A stretch of DNA of 64,000 nt, from the NCBI RefSeq assembly GCF_002885955.2, contig NZ_POQS01000002.1, positions 915,215 to 979,214 on the forward strand, read 5' to 3'. Each line of letters begins with the position of its first letter. The stretch's first letter is position 1. The position numbers and the translations under genes are program-made. The notes beneath the pieces are model-generated. The model saw nothing but the letters and a program-made list of their open reading frames with translations. It was not told the DNA's origin and ran no database searches. Below, piece after piece: positions 42,535 to 53,442 of the stretch. The DNA comes from Achromobacter pulmonis. GTDB taxonomy: Bacteria; Pseudomonadota; Gammaproteobacteria; Burkholderiales; Burkholderiaceae_B.

Positions 42535-42567
42535 AAAAAAGGGCATCGCGCCGCCAGCGCGATGCCC
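42535..42567 (-). terminator. Rho-independent terminator of groESL
   Basis: A perfect 10-bp stem (GGGCATCGCG/CGCGATGCCC) with a 7-nt loop is followed on the minus strand by six T. It lies 37 bp past the groEL stop. A textbook terminator. Confidence 0.9.
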
Positions 42568-42604
42568 TCAGAGCAGACTGGATGGCTTGGCCGTTATTCC
42601 GCCG

Positions 42605-44576
<1,972 letters not shown>

Positions 44577-44682
44577 GACTCTATCTCCTGAAGTCTTGAT
44601 CATCAAAAAGTGAATGCCGGCGCACTGCAGCGACATGGCGAGGCGGCGTGCGCCGTACAGCCCGTGATGGGTGCGGAAAAAA

Positions 44683-44710
44683 ATTATGGGCGCCGCCAAG
44701 CCGCTTCAAG
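44683..44710 (-). promoter_or_regulatory. RpoH (sigma-32) promoter of groESL
   Basis: On the minus strand CTTGAA (44705-44710) and CCCATAAT (44683-44690) are separated by 14 bp, an excellent match to the heat-shock promoter consensus. It lies about 107 bp before the groES start. Confidence 0.75.
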
Positions 44711-44735
44711 AGCGGAAATTGATTCAAAATGAAAC

Positions 44736-45356
44736 TTAATGAATCAGAATATCCCTTCCCCGCCCCAGGCGGTACACGACCTTTCGACGCAGCTCGCGTC
44801 CGTCCGGCAGCAGCGCAACGGGACAAGGCGCGGAACGTCCGCCATCGGCATCCAGCGTGCGGTCGTCGCCGTCCATTTGACTCCACAGGCCGCCCTTGCG
44901 AGGCCGGAACAGCCAGCGGACGTAGCCGCGGCGAGCGGCGAGATCGAGCAGGGCCTGCTGGTCCGGAGCCTCGACGACGACCGCCCGGTTCGCCTCGCGC
45001 GCGTCGGAATAATCCGCGAACGCCCTACGGCAGGCGAGCGCTTCGGACACCGGCGCATTGAGGCGCCACCATCCGGGCCTGGCCACACGCTCCACATCCC
45101 AGGCGCCGAGTCTCCATGCCGCCTCCAGCATTGCGCGGTCGATGACGGCATAGTCGCGCCAGCGCTGGTTGATCTGCAGCGCAGAACCCGCGACGGAGTG
45201 CAAAGCGCCGGCCGCCCTTTCATCACGGTGGAATCCGTGCCAGTGCAGGATCAGGATGATCGGCGTGTCCGATTTCTGTGTAGCGGTCGCGCTGACGGCG
45301 TACAGCGGAAGCCTCAGTGCAGCTATGTGCGAAGTGATGGTCTCGAGGATATCCAT
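44736..45356 (-). CDS. Protein of unknown function
   Basis: A 206-residue soluble-looking protein that I do not recognise. Features are an N-terminal MDILETITSHIAALRLPLYA, a hydrophobic strand IILILHWHGFHRDERA, several Trp-rich stretches (RPGWWRLNAP, GYVRWLFRPRKGGLWSQ) and a basic C-terminus. GGAG lies upstream of the ATG. It lies just upstream of the groES promoter in the same direction but seems separate from it. Base composition matches its neighbours. Confidence 0.55.
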   Translation of the reverse strand: MDILETITSHIAALRLPLYAVSATATQKSDTPIILILHWHGFHRDERAAGALHSVAGSALQINQRWRDYAVIDRAMLEAAWRLGAWDVERVARPGWWRLNAPVSEALACRRAFADYSDAREANRAVVVEAPDQQALLDLAARRGYVRWLFRPRKGGLWSQMDGDDRTLDADGGRSAPCPVALLPDGRELRRKVVYRLGRGRDILIH

Positions 45357-45502
45357 TCGCTGACTCCAACGATCTGCAGCCCTTTCTCACAGGCCAAACC
45401 GACAATATCGTTTCGCCGAATTTATCGCAGGTGCTTTGCCCGGGCAACGTCAGTTGGGGTACAAGTAGCGCCAGCCCCGCGCTTTCGCCCGGGCCACAAG
45501 CC

Positions 45503-46303
45503 ATGAAGAACCGCTTTATGACGCAGCCCCGCTCTCTTGCCGGCCAACCGCGGCGTTTCCAGACGCCCGACTTCGAGGCGCTGATCGAAGCCGCAGGCGA
45601 TCTCATCTACACCCTGGACTTCGAAGGACGCTTCACCTACATGAACCGGGCGTTCGAACAGGTGCTGGGCTATGAGCCCTGCGCCCTGCTGGGCCGTCAC
45701 TTTACGGAGATCCTGACCGAGGAGTCCGCAAAAGTGGCGACGCGCCATTACCAGCAAGGCCTGCTCGGCCAGGAACGGACGCCCTTCTTCGAAGTGGAGG
45801 CGCGCCGGCCCGACGGCGGCGTCGTGCACTTGGAAGTGCGCGCCGGCGCGCTGATCCGCGATGGCGAGATGGTGGGCAGGCAGGGCATCGCCCGGGACAT
45901 CAATGCGATCAAGGCGCTGCAGACGCTGGTGACGGAGAAGTCGCAGCGCGTGACGCTGCTGGAAGAGCGCACGCGCATCGCGATGGCGATGTACGCGCGC
46001 ATCGCCGAACTCGTCTACGCCGACCCCGGCGCTGGGTCGGCGGGCGGCGAGATGCTGCAGGAAGTGCAGCATGCGTTCGACCGGCTCGCCGCCCAGAAGC
46101 ACGGCCTTTCCGTGGCCGACCTGCGCATCCTGGGACTGCTGGCGCAAGGGCATTCGAACGGCGAGATCGCGGACATCATCTGCCGCAGCCCGCATACGGT
46201 CAAGGACAGCGTCAAGAAGATCATGCAGCGGCTGAACGCAAGGCGGCGTGCCGAGGCGGTCGCCTGCGCCATCAAGCTCGGCCTGATCGCGCCGCCCTCC
46301 TGA
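45503..46303 (+). CDS. PAS-LuxR transcriptional regulator
   Basis: A 266-residue regulator. A PAS sensor domain (about 20-135) opens DFEALIEAAGDLIYTLDFEGRFTYMNRAFEQVLGYEP and closes with GMARDI-like QGIARDINAIKAL. A coiled linker follows, then a C-terminal LuxR HTH (ADLRILGLLAQGHSNGEIADIICRSPHTVKDSVKKIMQRL). ATG 45503 is used. A longer frame begins at 45431 but adds only low-complexity residues. The ligand is unknown. It may control the downstream lipoprotein gene, before which lies a nested hairpin. Confidence 0.83.
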   Translation: MKNRFMTQPRSLAGQPRRFQTPDFEALIEAAGDLIYTLDFEGRFTYMNRAFEQVLGYEPCALLGRHFTEILTEESAKVATRHYQQGLLGQERTPFFEVEARRPDGGVVHLEVRAGALIRDGEMVGRQGIARDINAIKALQTLVTEKSQRVTLLEERTRIAMAMYARIAELVYADPGAGSAGGEMLQEVQHAFDRLAAQKHGLSVADLRILGLLAQGHSNGEIADIICRSPHTVKDSVKKIMQRLNARRRAEAVACAIKLGLIAPPS

Positions 46304-46330
46304 ACGGCGCGGAACTTGTGATTCCCGCTT

Positions 46331-46369
46331 TCGGGGGGGCAATACCCCTCCTTGGAGGTCTGCCCCCGA
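46331..46369. promoter_or_regulatory. Nested inverted repeat before the M28-like gene
   Basis: An outer stem (TCGGGGG.. with ..CCCCCGA) surrounds an inner perfect CCTCC-TT-GGAGG (46347-46358). It lies 28 bp after the PAS-LuxR gene and 80 bp before the M28-like gene. It could be a terminator or the binding site of the LuxR regulator. Confidence 0.4.
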
Positions 46370-46448
46370 CAGCCGGCGGCGGGAATAATCGGCTTGTGCG
46401 CCCTCGACGGCGCGCCAGCGAAAACAACACGAGACAACGGAGACACGC

Positions 46449-47996
46449 ATGCTCTACGCACCAGGGCAGCCTTGGCGCCTGCGCCGCGCGGCGGGCGCGG
46501 CCTTGTTGATTGCCGGCCTGACGGCCTGCGCCGCACGTCAGGAATCCCGCGCGCCGGCGGGCGCGCTGCCGCCGCAAGCGGCGGTCGAGGTGGACCGGAC
46601 GCAGTTTTATCCGGAAGCCCGTCTGCGCGCATGGCAGGAAGACCTGGACCGTCGCGGGCTGCGCGACACGGGCTCGCCCGCGCATGAGGCCTACGTCGAC
46701 GCGCTGTACGAACGCCTGCGCGAGGCCGGCGTGGCGGATCTGTACTTCGAACCGGTGGCCATGACCCGGTGGGCGGCGCGGCGCTGGTCGCTGGAGCTGG
46801 CCGATGGCGCCGACCGGATTCCGACGGCTGGCTATATCCCCTACTCCGGCAGCACCGGCGCGCAGGGGCTGGTGGCGCCGATACGCTATCTGCCGGTCGG
46901 CCGGCGACCGGACCGCAGCGTGGCGGGCAGCATCGTGGTGGTGGAACTGCCCAGGCCGTCGCTGACCAGCGATTTCTTCCATGCCATGGCGCTGTACAAA
47001 CACGATCCCGACAACACGCTGCCACCGGGCGCGCCCTATGCGCGTCCTTACCAGATAATCGACGCGCTGGTGCAGACACTGGAAGCGCTGCAGGCCGCGG
47101 GCGCCGCCGGCGTGGTCGCGGTCCTGGACGAACCCGCCGATATCGCCGCGGGCCTGTACGCCCCGTACGACCGCCAACTGCGCAAACTGCCAGGCGTTTA
47201 CGTGGACCGGGCGGCCGGCGCCCGCCTGAAGGCGCTGGCGCGCGCCGGCGCCCGGCTGCGCCTGGTGCTGGATGCCGATACCGAGGCTGTCGTCACGCGC
47301 AACCTGATCGGCATCATTCCCGGCGCCAGCAGCGAGCTGACCGTCATCAACAGCCATACCGACGGCACCAACGGCATCGAGGACAACGGTCCCAACGCCA
47401 TCGTCGACATTGCCCAGTACCTGGCGCGCCTGCCACGCGAGGCGCTGCCGCGCAGCATCATGATCATGCTCTCCAGCGGCCATTTCGCCGGCGGCGTGGG
47501 CATACAGGACTTTCTGGCGCGGCATCGCCAGGACGGCCTGCGCGGCCGCATCGCCAGCATCGTCACGATAGAACACCTGGGCGCCACGGAATGGCTGCCC
47601 GGACCCGACGGCCGCCTGGCGCCGACGGGCCGCGACGAGCCCGCCGCGATCTTCCTGCCGCGCGTCCCGGCATTGGTGCGCGCCGCGTCGGCCATGCTGC
47701 GCAATGCACAGGCTGCGCCCGCGTTCGTCATGCCTCCGCTCAATCCGGACGGCGACGGCGGCCCCAACACGGCCACGTGGCCGGGCGAGGGCCAGTATTT
47801 CTGGGGTGGCGCCCGCCTGCCCACGCTCAACTACATCACCGGGCCGGACTACCTGCTGAATTACGACGTCACCACTGCCGACAAGGTGGACTACGGCCGC
47901 ATGCGACGGGAGACGGCCGCGATCACGCAAATGCTGCTGGACCTCTCGCGCGAGCCCTACGAGGCGCTGCGCGCCGAACAGCCGCCCCCTCCCTGA
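46449..47996 (+). CDS. M28-like peptidase-fold lipoprotein
   Basis: A 515-residue predicted lipoprotein: signal peptide with lipobox LTAC (Cys near 27). A PA-type insert lies at about 150-260. The M28 region from about 290 has VINSHTDGTNGIEDNGPNAIVDIAQYL and the following SIMIMLSSGHFAGGVG. In true M28 aminopeptidases the metals are held by His-x-Asp, Asp, Glu and His. Here HTD and D of EDNG are present, but later ligands are less evident, so activity is uncertain. A different hydrolase role cannot be excluded. Confidence 0.68.
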   Translation: MLYAPGQPWRLRRAAGAALLIAGLTACAARQESRAPAGALPPQAAVEVDRTQFYPEARLRAWQEDLDRRGLRDTGSPAHEAYVDALYERLREAGVADLYFEPVAMTRWAARRWSLELADGADRIPTAGYIPYSGSTGAQGLVAPIRYLPVGRRPDRSVAGSIVVVELPRPSLTSDFFHAMALYKHDPDNTLPPGAPYARPYQIIDALVQTLEALQAAGAAGVVAVLDEPADIAAGLYAPYDRQLRKLPGVYVDRAAGARLKALARAGARLRLVLDADTEAVVTRNLIGIIPGASSELTVINSHTDGTNGIEDNGPNAIVDIAQYLARLPREALPRSIMIMLSSGHFAGGVGIQDFLARHRQDGLRGRIASIVTIEHLGATEWLPGPDGRLAPTGRDEPAAIFLPRVPALVRAASAMLRNAQAAPAFVMPPLNPDGDGGPNTATWPGEGQYFWGGARLPTLNYITGPDYLLNYDVTTADKVDYGRMRRETAAITQMLLDLSREPYEALRAEQPPPP

Positions 47997-48100
47997 AAGC
48001 GCGGCCCCGCCGCGTCCGCCCTCCTTTGCCAAGCCGGCGCCGGCCCGGATGCCGCCGGCCCAGGCGCGCCTGCGCGCCGCCTCACGATATGGAGCTCTAG

Positions 48101-49756
48101 ATGACCCGGAATCCCCCGCCCGCGCTCGCCGGCCTGATGATGCGCCAGCCTCTGCTCGTCTCCCAATTGCTACGCCACGCCGCCCGCCACTTCGGCACGA
48201 TCGAAATCGTGTCGCGCCGCGTCGAGGGAGACGTGCACCGCTACACCTACGCCGACTGCCATCGGCGCAGCCAGCGCCTGGCCCGCGCGCTCGCGGCGCT
48301 GGAGGTGCGCCCGGGCCAGCGTGTGGCCACCCTGGCCTGGAACGGCTACCGGCATCTGGAGCTCTATTACGCCGTGTCCGGCGCCGGTTCCGTGATCCAT
48401 ACCGTCAACCCCAGGCTGCACGCCGACCAGGTGGCCTACCTGCTCAACCACGCGGACGACCAGTACGTGTTCTTCGACGTGGGCTTTCTGCCGCTCCTAG
48501 AATCGGTGGCGGCGCGATGCCCCGGCGTGCGGGGCTATGTCGCCCTTTGCAGCCGGGAATACATGCCTTCGTCCGCCGCCCTGCCGGGGCTGCTGTGCTA
48601 CGAGGACCTGCTGGCGGCCCAGCCCGAAAGCTACGACTGGCCCGAACTGAACGAGGAATCGGCCTGCGGACTGTGCTACACGTCCGGCACCACGGGCCAG
48701 CCCAAGGGCGTGCTGTACTCGCACCGGTCCACGGTACTGCACGCCTATGCGGTCGCGCTGCCCGACGCGCTCAACCTTTCTTCGCGCACGGCGGTGCTGC
48801 CTGCAGTGCCCATGTTTCACGTCAATGCCTGGGGCATTCCCTATGCCGCCCCGCTCGCCGGCTGCAAGCTGGTGCTGCCCGGTCCCGCGCTGGACGGCGC
48901 CTCGCTGCATGCGCTGATAAAGGACGAAGGCGTAACGTCGGCGGCCGGCGTGCCGACCGTGTGGCTGGGGCTGCTGGGCCATGCGGAACGCAACGGCCTG
49001 AGCCTGTCGGGCCTGCGCCACGCGGTCATCGGCGGCGCCGCCTGCCCGCCTGCGCTGTTGCGCAGCCTGCGCGACGGCTACGGCGTCGAAGTGCTGCACG
49101 CGTGGGGCATGACGGAACTGTCGCCGCTGGGCACGACCGCCGTGCTGCAGCGCCGGCACCTCGCGCTGTCGGAGGACGAACGGCTGGCCGTTCTGGGCAA
49201 GCAGGGGCACACCGTCTTCGGCGTGGACATGAAGATCGTGGACGGCGGCGGCGGCGAACTGCCCTGGGACGGCAAGAGCCGGGGCGAGCTGCTGGTGCGA
49301 GGTCCGTGGGTGATGGAGCGCTACTTCGGCGACGACGACAGCGCCGCCGCGACCGGGGCGGACTGGTTCGCCACCGGCGACGTAGCCACGATCGACGCCG
49401 ACGGCTACATGCAGATCGTCGATCGCAGCAAGGACGTGATCAAGTCCGGAGGGGAGTGGATCAGCTCGGTCGAGATCGAGCACGCCGCCATGGAACACCC
49501 TGGCGTGCAGCAGGCCGCATGCATCGCCATCGCGCATCCCAAATGGGACGAACGTCCCCTGCTTCTGGTGGTGCCGCGCGAAGGCGCCGACGTCGGCAAG
49601 CAGGAACTGCTGCGCTTCATCGAAGGGCGCATCGCCCAGTGGTGGATGCCCGATGACGTGCTGTTCCTGCCCTCTCTGCCGCTGGGCGCGACAGGCAAGG
49701 TGCTCAAGAAGCAGTTGCGCGAACAGTACAGCGGCTACCGGCCCGCGGCGGCCTGA
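48101..49756 (+). CDS. AMP-forming acyl-CoA synthetase
   Basis: A 551-residue ANL-superfamily enzyme that activates a carboxylic acid with ATP and CoA. The P-loop is CYTSGTTGQPKGVLYSH. A5 is WGMTELSPLGT, and A7/A8 is DWFATGDVATIDADGYMQIVDRSKD. The catalytic Lys is in LPLGATGKVLKKQL. It resembles medium-chain fatty-acid and aromatic-acid ligases, substrate undetermined. First of a catabolic-looking set with porin, esterase, dioxygenase and monooxygenase. Confidence 0.88.
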   Translation: MTRNPPPALAGLMMRQPLLVSQLLRHAARHFGTIEIVSRRVEGDVHRYTYADCHRRSQRLARALAALEVRPGQRVATLAWNGYRHLELYYAVSGAGSVIHTVNPRLHADQVAYLLNHADDQYVFFDVGFLPLLESVAARCPGVRGYVALCSREYMPSSAALPGLLCYEDLLAAQPESYDWPELNEESACGLCYTSGTTGQPKGVLYSHRSTVLHAYAVALPDALNLSSRTAVLPAVPMFHVNAWGIPYAAPLAGCKLVLPGPALDGASLHALIKDEGVTSAAGVPTVWLGLLGHAERNGLSLSGLRHAVIGGAACPPALLRSLRDGYGVEVLHAWGMTELSPLGTTAVLQRRHLALSEDERLAVLGKQGHTVFGVDMKIVDGGGGELPWDGKSRGELLVRGPWVMERYFGDDDSAAATGADWFATGDVATIDADGYMQIVDRSKDVIKSGGEWISSVEIEHAAMEHPGVQQAACIAIAHPKWDERPLLLVVPREGADVGKQELLRFIEGRIAQWWMPDDVLFLPSLPLGATGKVLKKQLREQYSGYRPAAA

Positions 49757-49787
49757 TGCCGGCCGCCAGCAAAACGGGCGCCAGGCC

Positions 49788-50930
49788 ATGAAACGGCGCG
49801 TCCTGAGAATCGCGGCGCTCGCCTTCGCAGCCGCCGGCGCGGCCAGCCATGCGGAACCCGGGCTGGCCTTGTACGGCGTCGTGGACGCGGGCCTGAACCT
49901 GATCGACAACGGATCGGCGAGGTCCGCCTCCATGAAGTCCGGCATCATCAGCGGATCGCAGTTCGGCCTGCGCGGCACGGAACATCTGGGCGGTTCGCTA
50001 CGCGCGGTGTTCCAGCTCGAGGCCAGCTTCGAATCCAATTCCGGCGCCTACAAGCCCTACTTCGGCGATCCGTCGAGCGCCACTGCGCAAGCGCCCAATG
50101 GCGCACCCGGCAAGGGATTCAACCGCCGCGCGTTCGTCGGCCTGGAAGGCCGCTACGGCATGCTGCAACTGGGCCGCGACTACACGCCGCTGTACTGGGC
50201 GGTGCTGGATAGCGACCCGCTGAAGCTCGGGTCCTACGGCAACATGCAGCAGATCGTGCTTTTGTCCGGCACGGGCTCGGACCGGTTCGGGCGCGCCAGC
50301 AACGCCGTCTTCTACACCTCGCCCCGCGTCGCCGGACTGCGGGGCCGGCTGATGGCGAGCCTGGGCCCCGCTGCCGCGCGCAGCGCGTCGGACGGCCCGC
50401 CCCGCAGCGCGAGCCGCATGATCGGCGCATCCGTGGACTACACGCAGGATGGGCTGACGCTCAACGGCGCCTATCAGCTGCTGCGCCTGCCCGAGATCGC
50501 GGGCTCGCCGGCCGCCTACACCGGCGCCACGGGACTGCGCCGCGACATGCTGGTCGGGCTCAAGTACGCCAGCGGCGACTACACCGTGGCGGGTGGCTAC
50601 TTCCGGGTGCGCCATCCGGGGCGCCGCGGCGACGGCAGCGACATCTGGGCAGGCGCGTCCTTGCGGTTGGGAGCGGGCGTGCTGGCGTTCAACGTCCAGC
50701 GCATGCGGCAGGACGTGCCAGGAAGAAGCCGGCCTGGCGAGGCCACGGTGTTGGGCCTGAGCTATATCCACGCGCTTTCGCGGCGCTTTTCCCTGTACGC
50801 GTCCTACGGCATGGTCAACAACGGCGCAAACGCCGCCTTCTCGCTGCTGTCGAGCGATACCGCGGTCGCGCCGGCGGCGCGCGGCGATGACATCCGGGCG
50901 CTCGGGGTTGGCATGCGCTACGTGTTCTGA
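49788..50930 (+). CDS. Betaproteobacterial trimeric porin
   Basis: A 380-residue outer-membrane porin (porin_4/Gram-neg_porins type). Signal peptide 1-22. It has LYGVVDAGLNLIDNGSARSAS, SGSQFGLRGTEHLGGSLRAVFQLE, NRRAFVGLEGRYGMLQLGRDYTPL, and ends GVGMRYVF with a terminal Phe. It starts 31 bp after the CoA ligase, so it probably shares its transcript and lets in the substrate. Confidence 0.92.
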   Translation: MKRRVLRIAALAFAAAGAASHAEPGLALYGVVDAGLNLIDNGSARSASMKSGIISGSQFGLRGTEHLGGSLRAVFQLEASFESNSGAYKPYFGDPSSATAQAPNGAPGKGFNRRAFVGLEGRYGMLQLGRDYTPLYWAVLDSDPLKLGSYGNMQQIVLLSGTGSDRFGRASNAVFYTSPRVAGLRGRLMASLGPAAARSASDGPPRSASRMIGASVDYTQDGLTLNGAYQLLRLPEIAGSPAAYTGATGLRRDMLVGLKYASGDYTVAGGYFRVRHPGRRGDGSDIWAGASLRLGAGVLAFNVQRMRQDVPGRSRPGEATVLGLSYIHALSRRFSLYASYGMVNNGANAAFSLLSSDTAVAPAARGDDIRALGVGMRYVF

Positions 50931-51146
50931 GCCGGACCGCGGTCTTGCCCGCCATATGCTTCAAGCCTAAAATACCGTCACGTCATCGACGGCAAGGCGC
51001 CGCCCGGCAGTTCCACGGCGCGCCGCTCTCCTCCTGCCGCAAGACCGCCAGCCAGAGGGCCGTCCGCACAGGCCGGCCCCATCGTCCCGCCGCGTGGCCG
51101 CAAGGCCTGCGCGGGTTTCTGCACGTTCTTGACCACGAGGAAAACC

Positions 51147-52028
51147 ATGGCCTTCGATTCTCGTCCGGCGCCTGCGCGCGCCAATTTTCCCGGCGGCGAC
51201 GCCTACGCCGCGGAAGTATTCGAGCGCTCCCGCCGCGCCGCCGCGGACCGCGGTCTGCACTACCACCCCGACATCCCCTACGACGACGCCACAGGCTGCC
51301 GCCTGGATCTCTACGCGCCGGCGCGCGCGCCGGCAGACCTGCCCTGCCTGATCTTCGTGCACGGCGGCGCGTTTTCGCTGGGCTGCAAGGAATGGATGGG
51401 ATTCATGGCGCCGGCCGTGACGGCGACGCCGGCCTTGTTCATCTCGGTGTCGTACCGGCTGGCGCCCGGCCATGTCTATCCTGCCGCGGTGCGCGATGTC
51501 GCCGCCGCCGTGGACTGGGCCTGGCGCAATGTCGGCGCATACGGCGGCGATCCCGCGCGCCTGTTCCTGGGCGGCCACTCGGCGGGCGGCCACCTGGCCA
51601 GCCTGGTGGCGCTGGACCGCCGCTGGCTGGATGAACGCGGCCTGCCCGCGCGCGTCATCAGGGGCGCGCTGCCGATCAGCGGCCTGTACGATCTGGACTA
51701 CGACGGCGGCGACGCGGTGGGCGCCGCGGCGCTCGCCATACGCCGGCGCTTCATACCGGACGACTCCCACGTGCCGGCGGCCAGTCCGATGCATCATGTC
51801 GGACCGCAGGCGCCGCCGTTCTATCTCGGAGCGGGCGAACACGACCTGGGCAGGCTCGCGGCCGAGGCGCTGGCCATGCGGGACCTGCTGAGCCAGGCCG
51901 GCGTGCCGGCGGCGGCGGAGATCTACCCGGATCACGATCACTACGCCGCCAGCAGCCGCTGCGTGGACGACGGGCACCCGTGGATCACCCGGGCGCGCGC
52001 CTTCCTGCGCAGCGGCAGTCCGATATAA
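51147..52028 (+). CDS. Alpha/beta hydrolase (HSL/BD-FAE-like esterase)
   Basis: A 293-residue esterase or lipase-type hydrolase. The oxyanion-hole motif is HGGAFSLG and the nucleophile GHSAGGHL. An acid lies in the GEHD-containing segment and the catalytic His in DHDHYAAS. The N-terminus lacks a signal peptide. GAGGAAA precedes the ATG. Among aromatic catabolic genes, hydrolysis of an ester or lactone is likely; substrate unknown. Confidence 0.85.
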   Translation: MAFDSRPAPARANFPGGDAYAAEVFERSRRAAADRGLHYHPDIPYDDATGCRLDLYAPARAPADLPCLIFVHGGAFSLGCKEWMGFMAPAVTATPALFISVSYRLAPGHVYPAAVRDVAAAVDWAWRNVGAYGGDPARLFLGGHSAGGHLASLVALDRRWLDERGLPARVIRGALPISGLYDLDYDGGDAVGAAALAIRRRFIPDDSHVPAASPMHHVGPQAPPFYLGAGEHDLGRLAAEALAMRDLLSQAGVPAAAEIYPDHDHYAASSRCVDDGHPWITRARAFLRSGSPI

Positions 52029-52040
52029 CGGCGCGCCCGC

Positions 52041-53186
52041 TCAGGCCGGCGCCGCGCCCTCCTGGCGACCGATCATCTGCGCGGCCGCCGAACAGAGGAC
52101 CTGTCGCACCAGGTCGGCCTGCCGACGCGCGCCGGCCTTGCCCAACACCTGGTTCAACTGGTAGCGCGCGGTGCCCACCGTAATGCCGCGGCCGCGCGCG
52201 TATTCCTCGACCGTCCAGCCCGCCACCAACGCGCTCGCGAGCCTCGCCTCGGCCTCGGTGAGGCCGAACAGCGCGCGCAGGGCCGCCACGGGGAAGCGGG
52301 TGCCAGCCTGCGACTCTTGCACCAGCGACACCAGCACCAGGGCGCCGCCGTGCGGCTGAGAGGCTTGCAGCCGCTGCAGCGCCAGCTGCGTGCGGCCCTG
52401 TCCGTTTTCCAGGGTCAGGAATACCGGCTCGGCCTCCAGCGACGCCTGCGCCAGCGCGTGCGCGAACCGGGACTGACCAGCGGCGTCGGCGCAGATCCGG
52501 CCGCTGCGCAATCGCAGGCCCGCGCGGCCGTCCAGCCCTTCCCGGGCGCGGCGGTTCGACCAGACGAGTCCGCCAGACTCGTCGCACAACGCCAGCGCGC
52601 AGGGCCAGGCTTCCAGGTAGCGGTCGACCAGCGCGGACACGCTGCGGTCGAGTCCCACGGATTGCGCCAGCGTAGCCGCCTGCAGCAGATGCGGCGTGAG
52701 CTTGCGCAGCCGCTCCAGGCGGCGCGGAGAAAAACCGCCTTCATCGCGCGGGTCCTGGTGCACCGCGATGGCCACCCAGTGCGTGCCGCCCATGGGCGCC
52801 ATGGCCCCCATGAAGCGCCCCAGGCCGGCGCGGCGCAACTGCAGATGGAGTCGGTCGCGTAACGGCGCCTCTTCCGGCAGAAAGAGTTCTCCGTCGGTGG
52901 CCATGCGGCCCGGCCGTCGCGCGACCCGCTGCAGACGCCAGGCTTCCAGTCGGGGATTGCGGGCGTCGGACACCTCCGCCCGATAGGCCTCCATGTCGAT
53001 GCGCGTGTCGTACGCCGCCCAATAGGGAACGGCGCGCGCGCCCTCCAGGTCCAGGCACTGCAGCACGGCCGAATGCGCGCCGACATCGCTGCACAGCCGG
53101 TCCAGCACGCCGGCCCAGCGGCTCGGGTCCGTGCAACAGGCATACAGGTCCAGCAGGAAAGAATCAGATGCTGCGCCGAGAGCCAT
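52041..53186 (-). CDS. LuxR-type HTH regulator with PAS-like sensor
   Basis: A 381-residue regulator. The N-terminal and middle parts form a sensor (about 15-300; HWVAIAVHQDPRD, LALCDESGGLVWSNRRAREGL). The last 65 residues are a LuxR HTH (FGLTEAEARLASALVAGWTVEEYARGRGITVGTARYQLNQVLGKAG). ATG 53186 is chosen; a GTG slightly upstream (53195) is possible. It is convergent with the esterase gene and divergent from the dioxygenase set, the normal place for a local activator. Confidence 0.8.
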   Translation of the reverse strand: MALGAASDSFLLDLYACCTDPSRWAGVLDRLCSDVGAHSAVLQCLDLEGARAVPYWAAYDTRIDMEAYRAEVSDARNPRLEAWRLQRVARRPGRMATDGELFLPEEAPLRDRLHLQLRRAGLGRFMGAMAPMGGTHWVAIAVHQDPRDEGGFSPRRLERLRKLTPHLLQAATLAQSVGLDRSVSALVDRYLEAWPCALALCDESGGLVWSNRRAREGLDGRAGLRLRSGRICADAAGQSRFAHALAQASLEAEPVFLTLENGQGRTQLALQRLQASQPHGGALVLVSLVQESQAGTRFPVAALRALFGLTEAEARLASALVAGWTVEEYARGRGITVGTARYQLNQVLGKAGARRQADLVRQVLCSAAAQMIGRQEGAAPA

Positions 53187-53276
53187 GAAGACACCCACAC
53201 TATCTGAACGAAAAGCGCTCATCGTCCGGCAAGCCCGCCGGCGCGGCAACTGGGGTTTGCCATGAAACGGGTCCGG

Positions 53277-53296
53277 CATCTCCCATTTGAGAGATG
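53277..53296. promoter_or_regulatory. Inverted repeat in the LuxR/dioxygenase gap
   Basis: CATCTC (53277-53282) and GAGATG (53291-53296) form a perfect 6-bp repeat with 8-nt centre, between the LuxR gene and the dioxygenase gene. Candidate binding site of the LuxR regulator. The rest of the 256-bp gap shows nothing recognisable. Confidence 0.35.
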
Positions 53297-53442
53297 ACGG
53301 CCGCGCGGGGGAAATCCCATACTGCCTCGCGTGCTCATCCGGCGCACTGCTGCCGCGCCGGCTTCCGCGCCGCTCGAGGAGGAGCGGGCGGCGCGGAAAG
53401 CACGCCCACTCACCGCCCTTCGCAGGCAGAACAGGAACCGCC

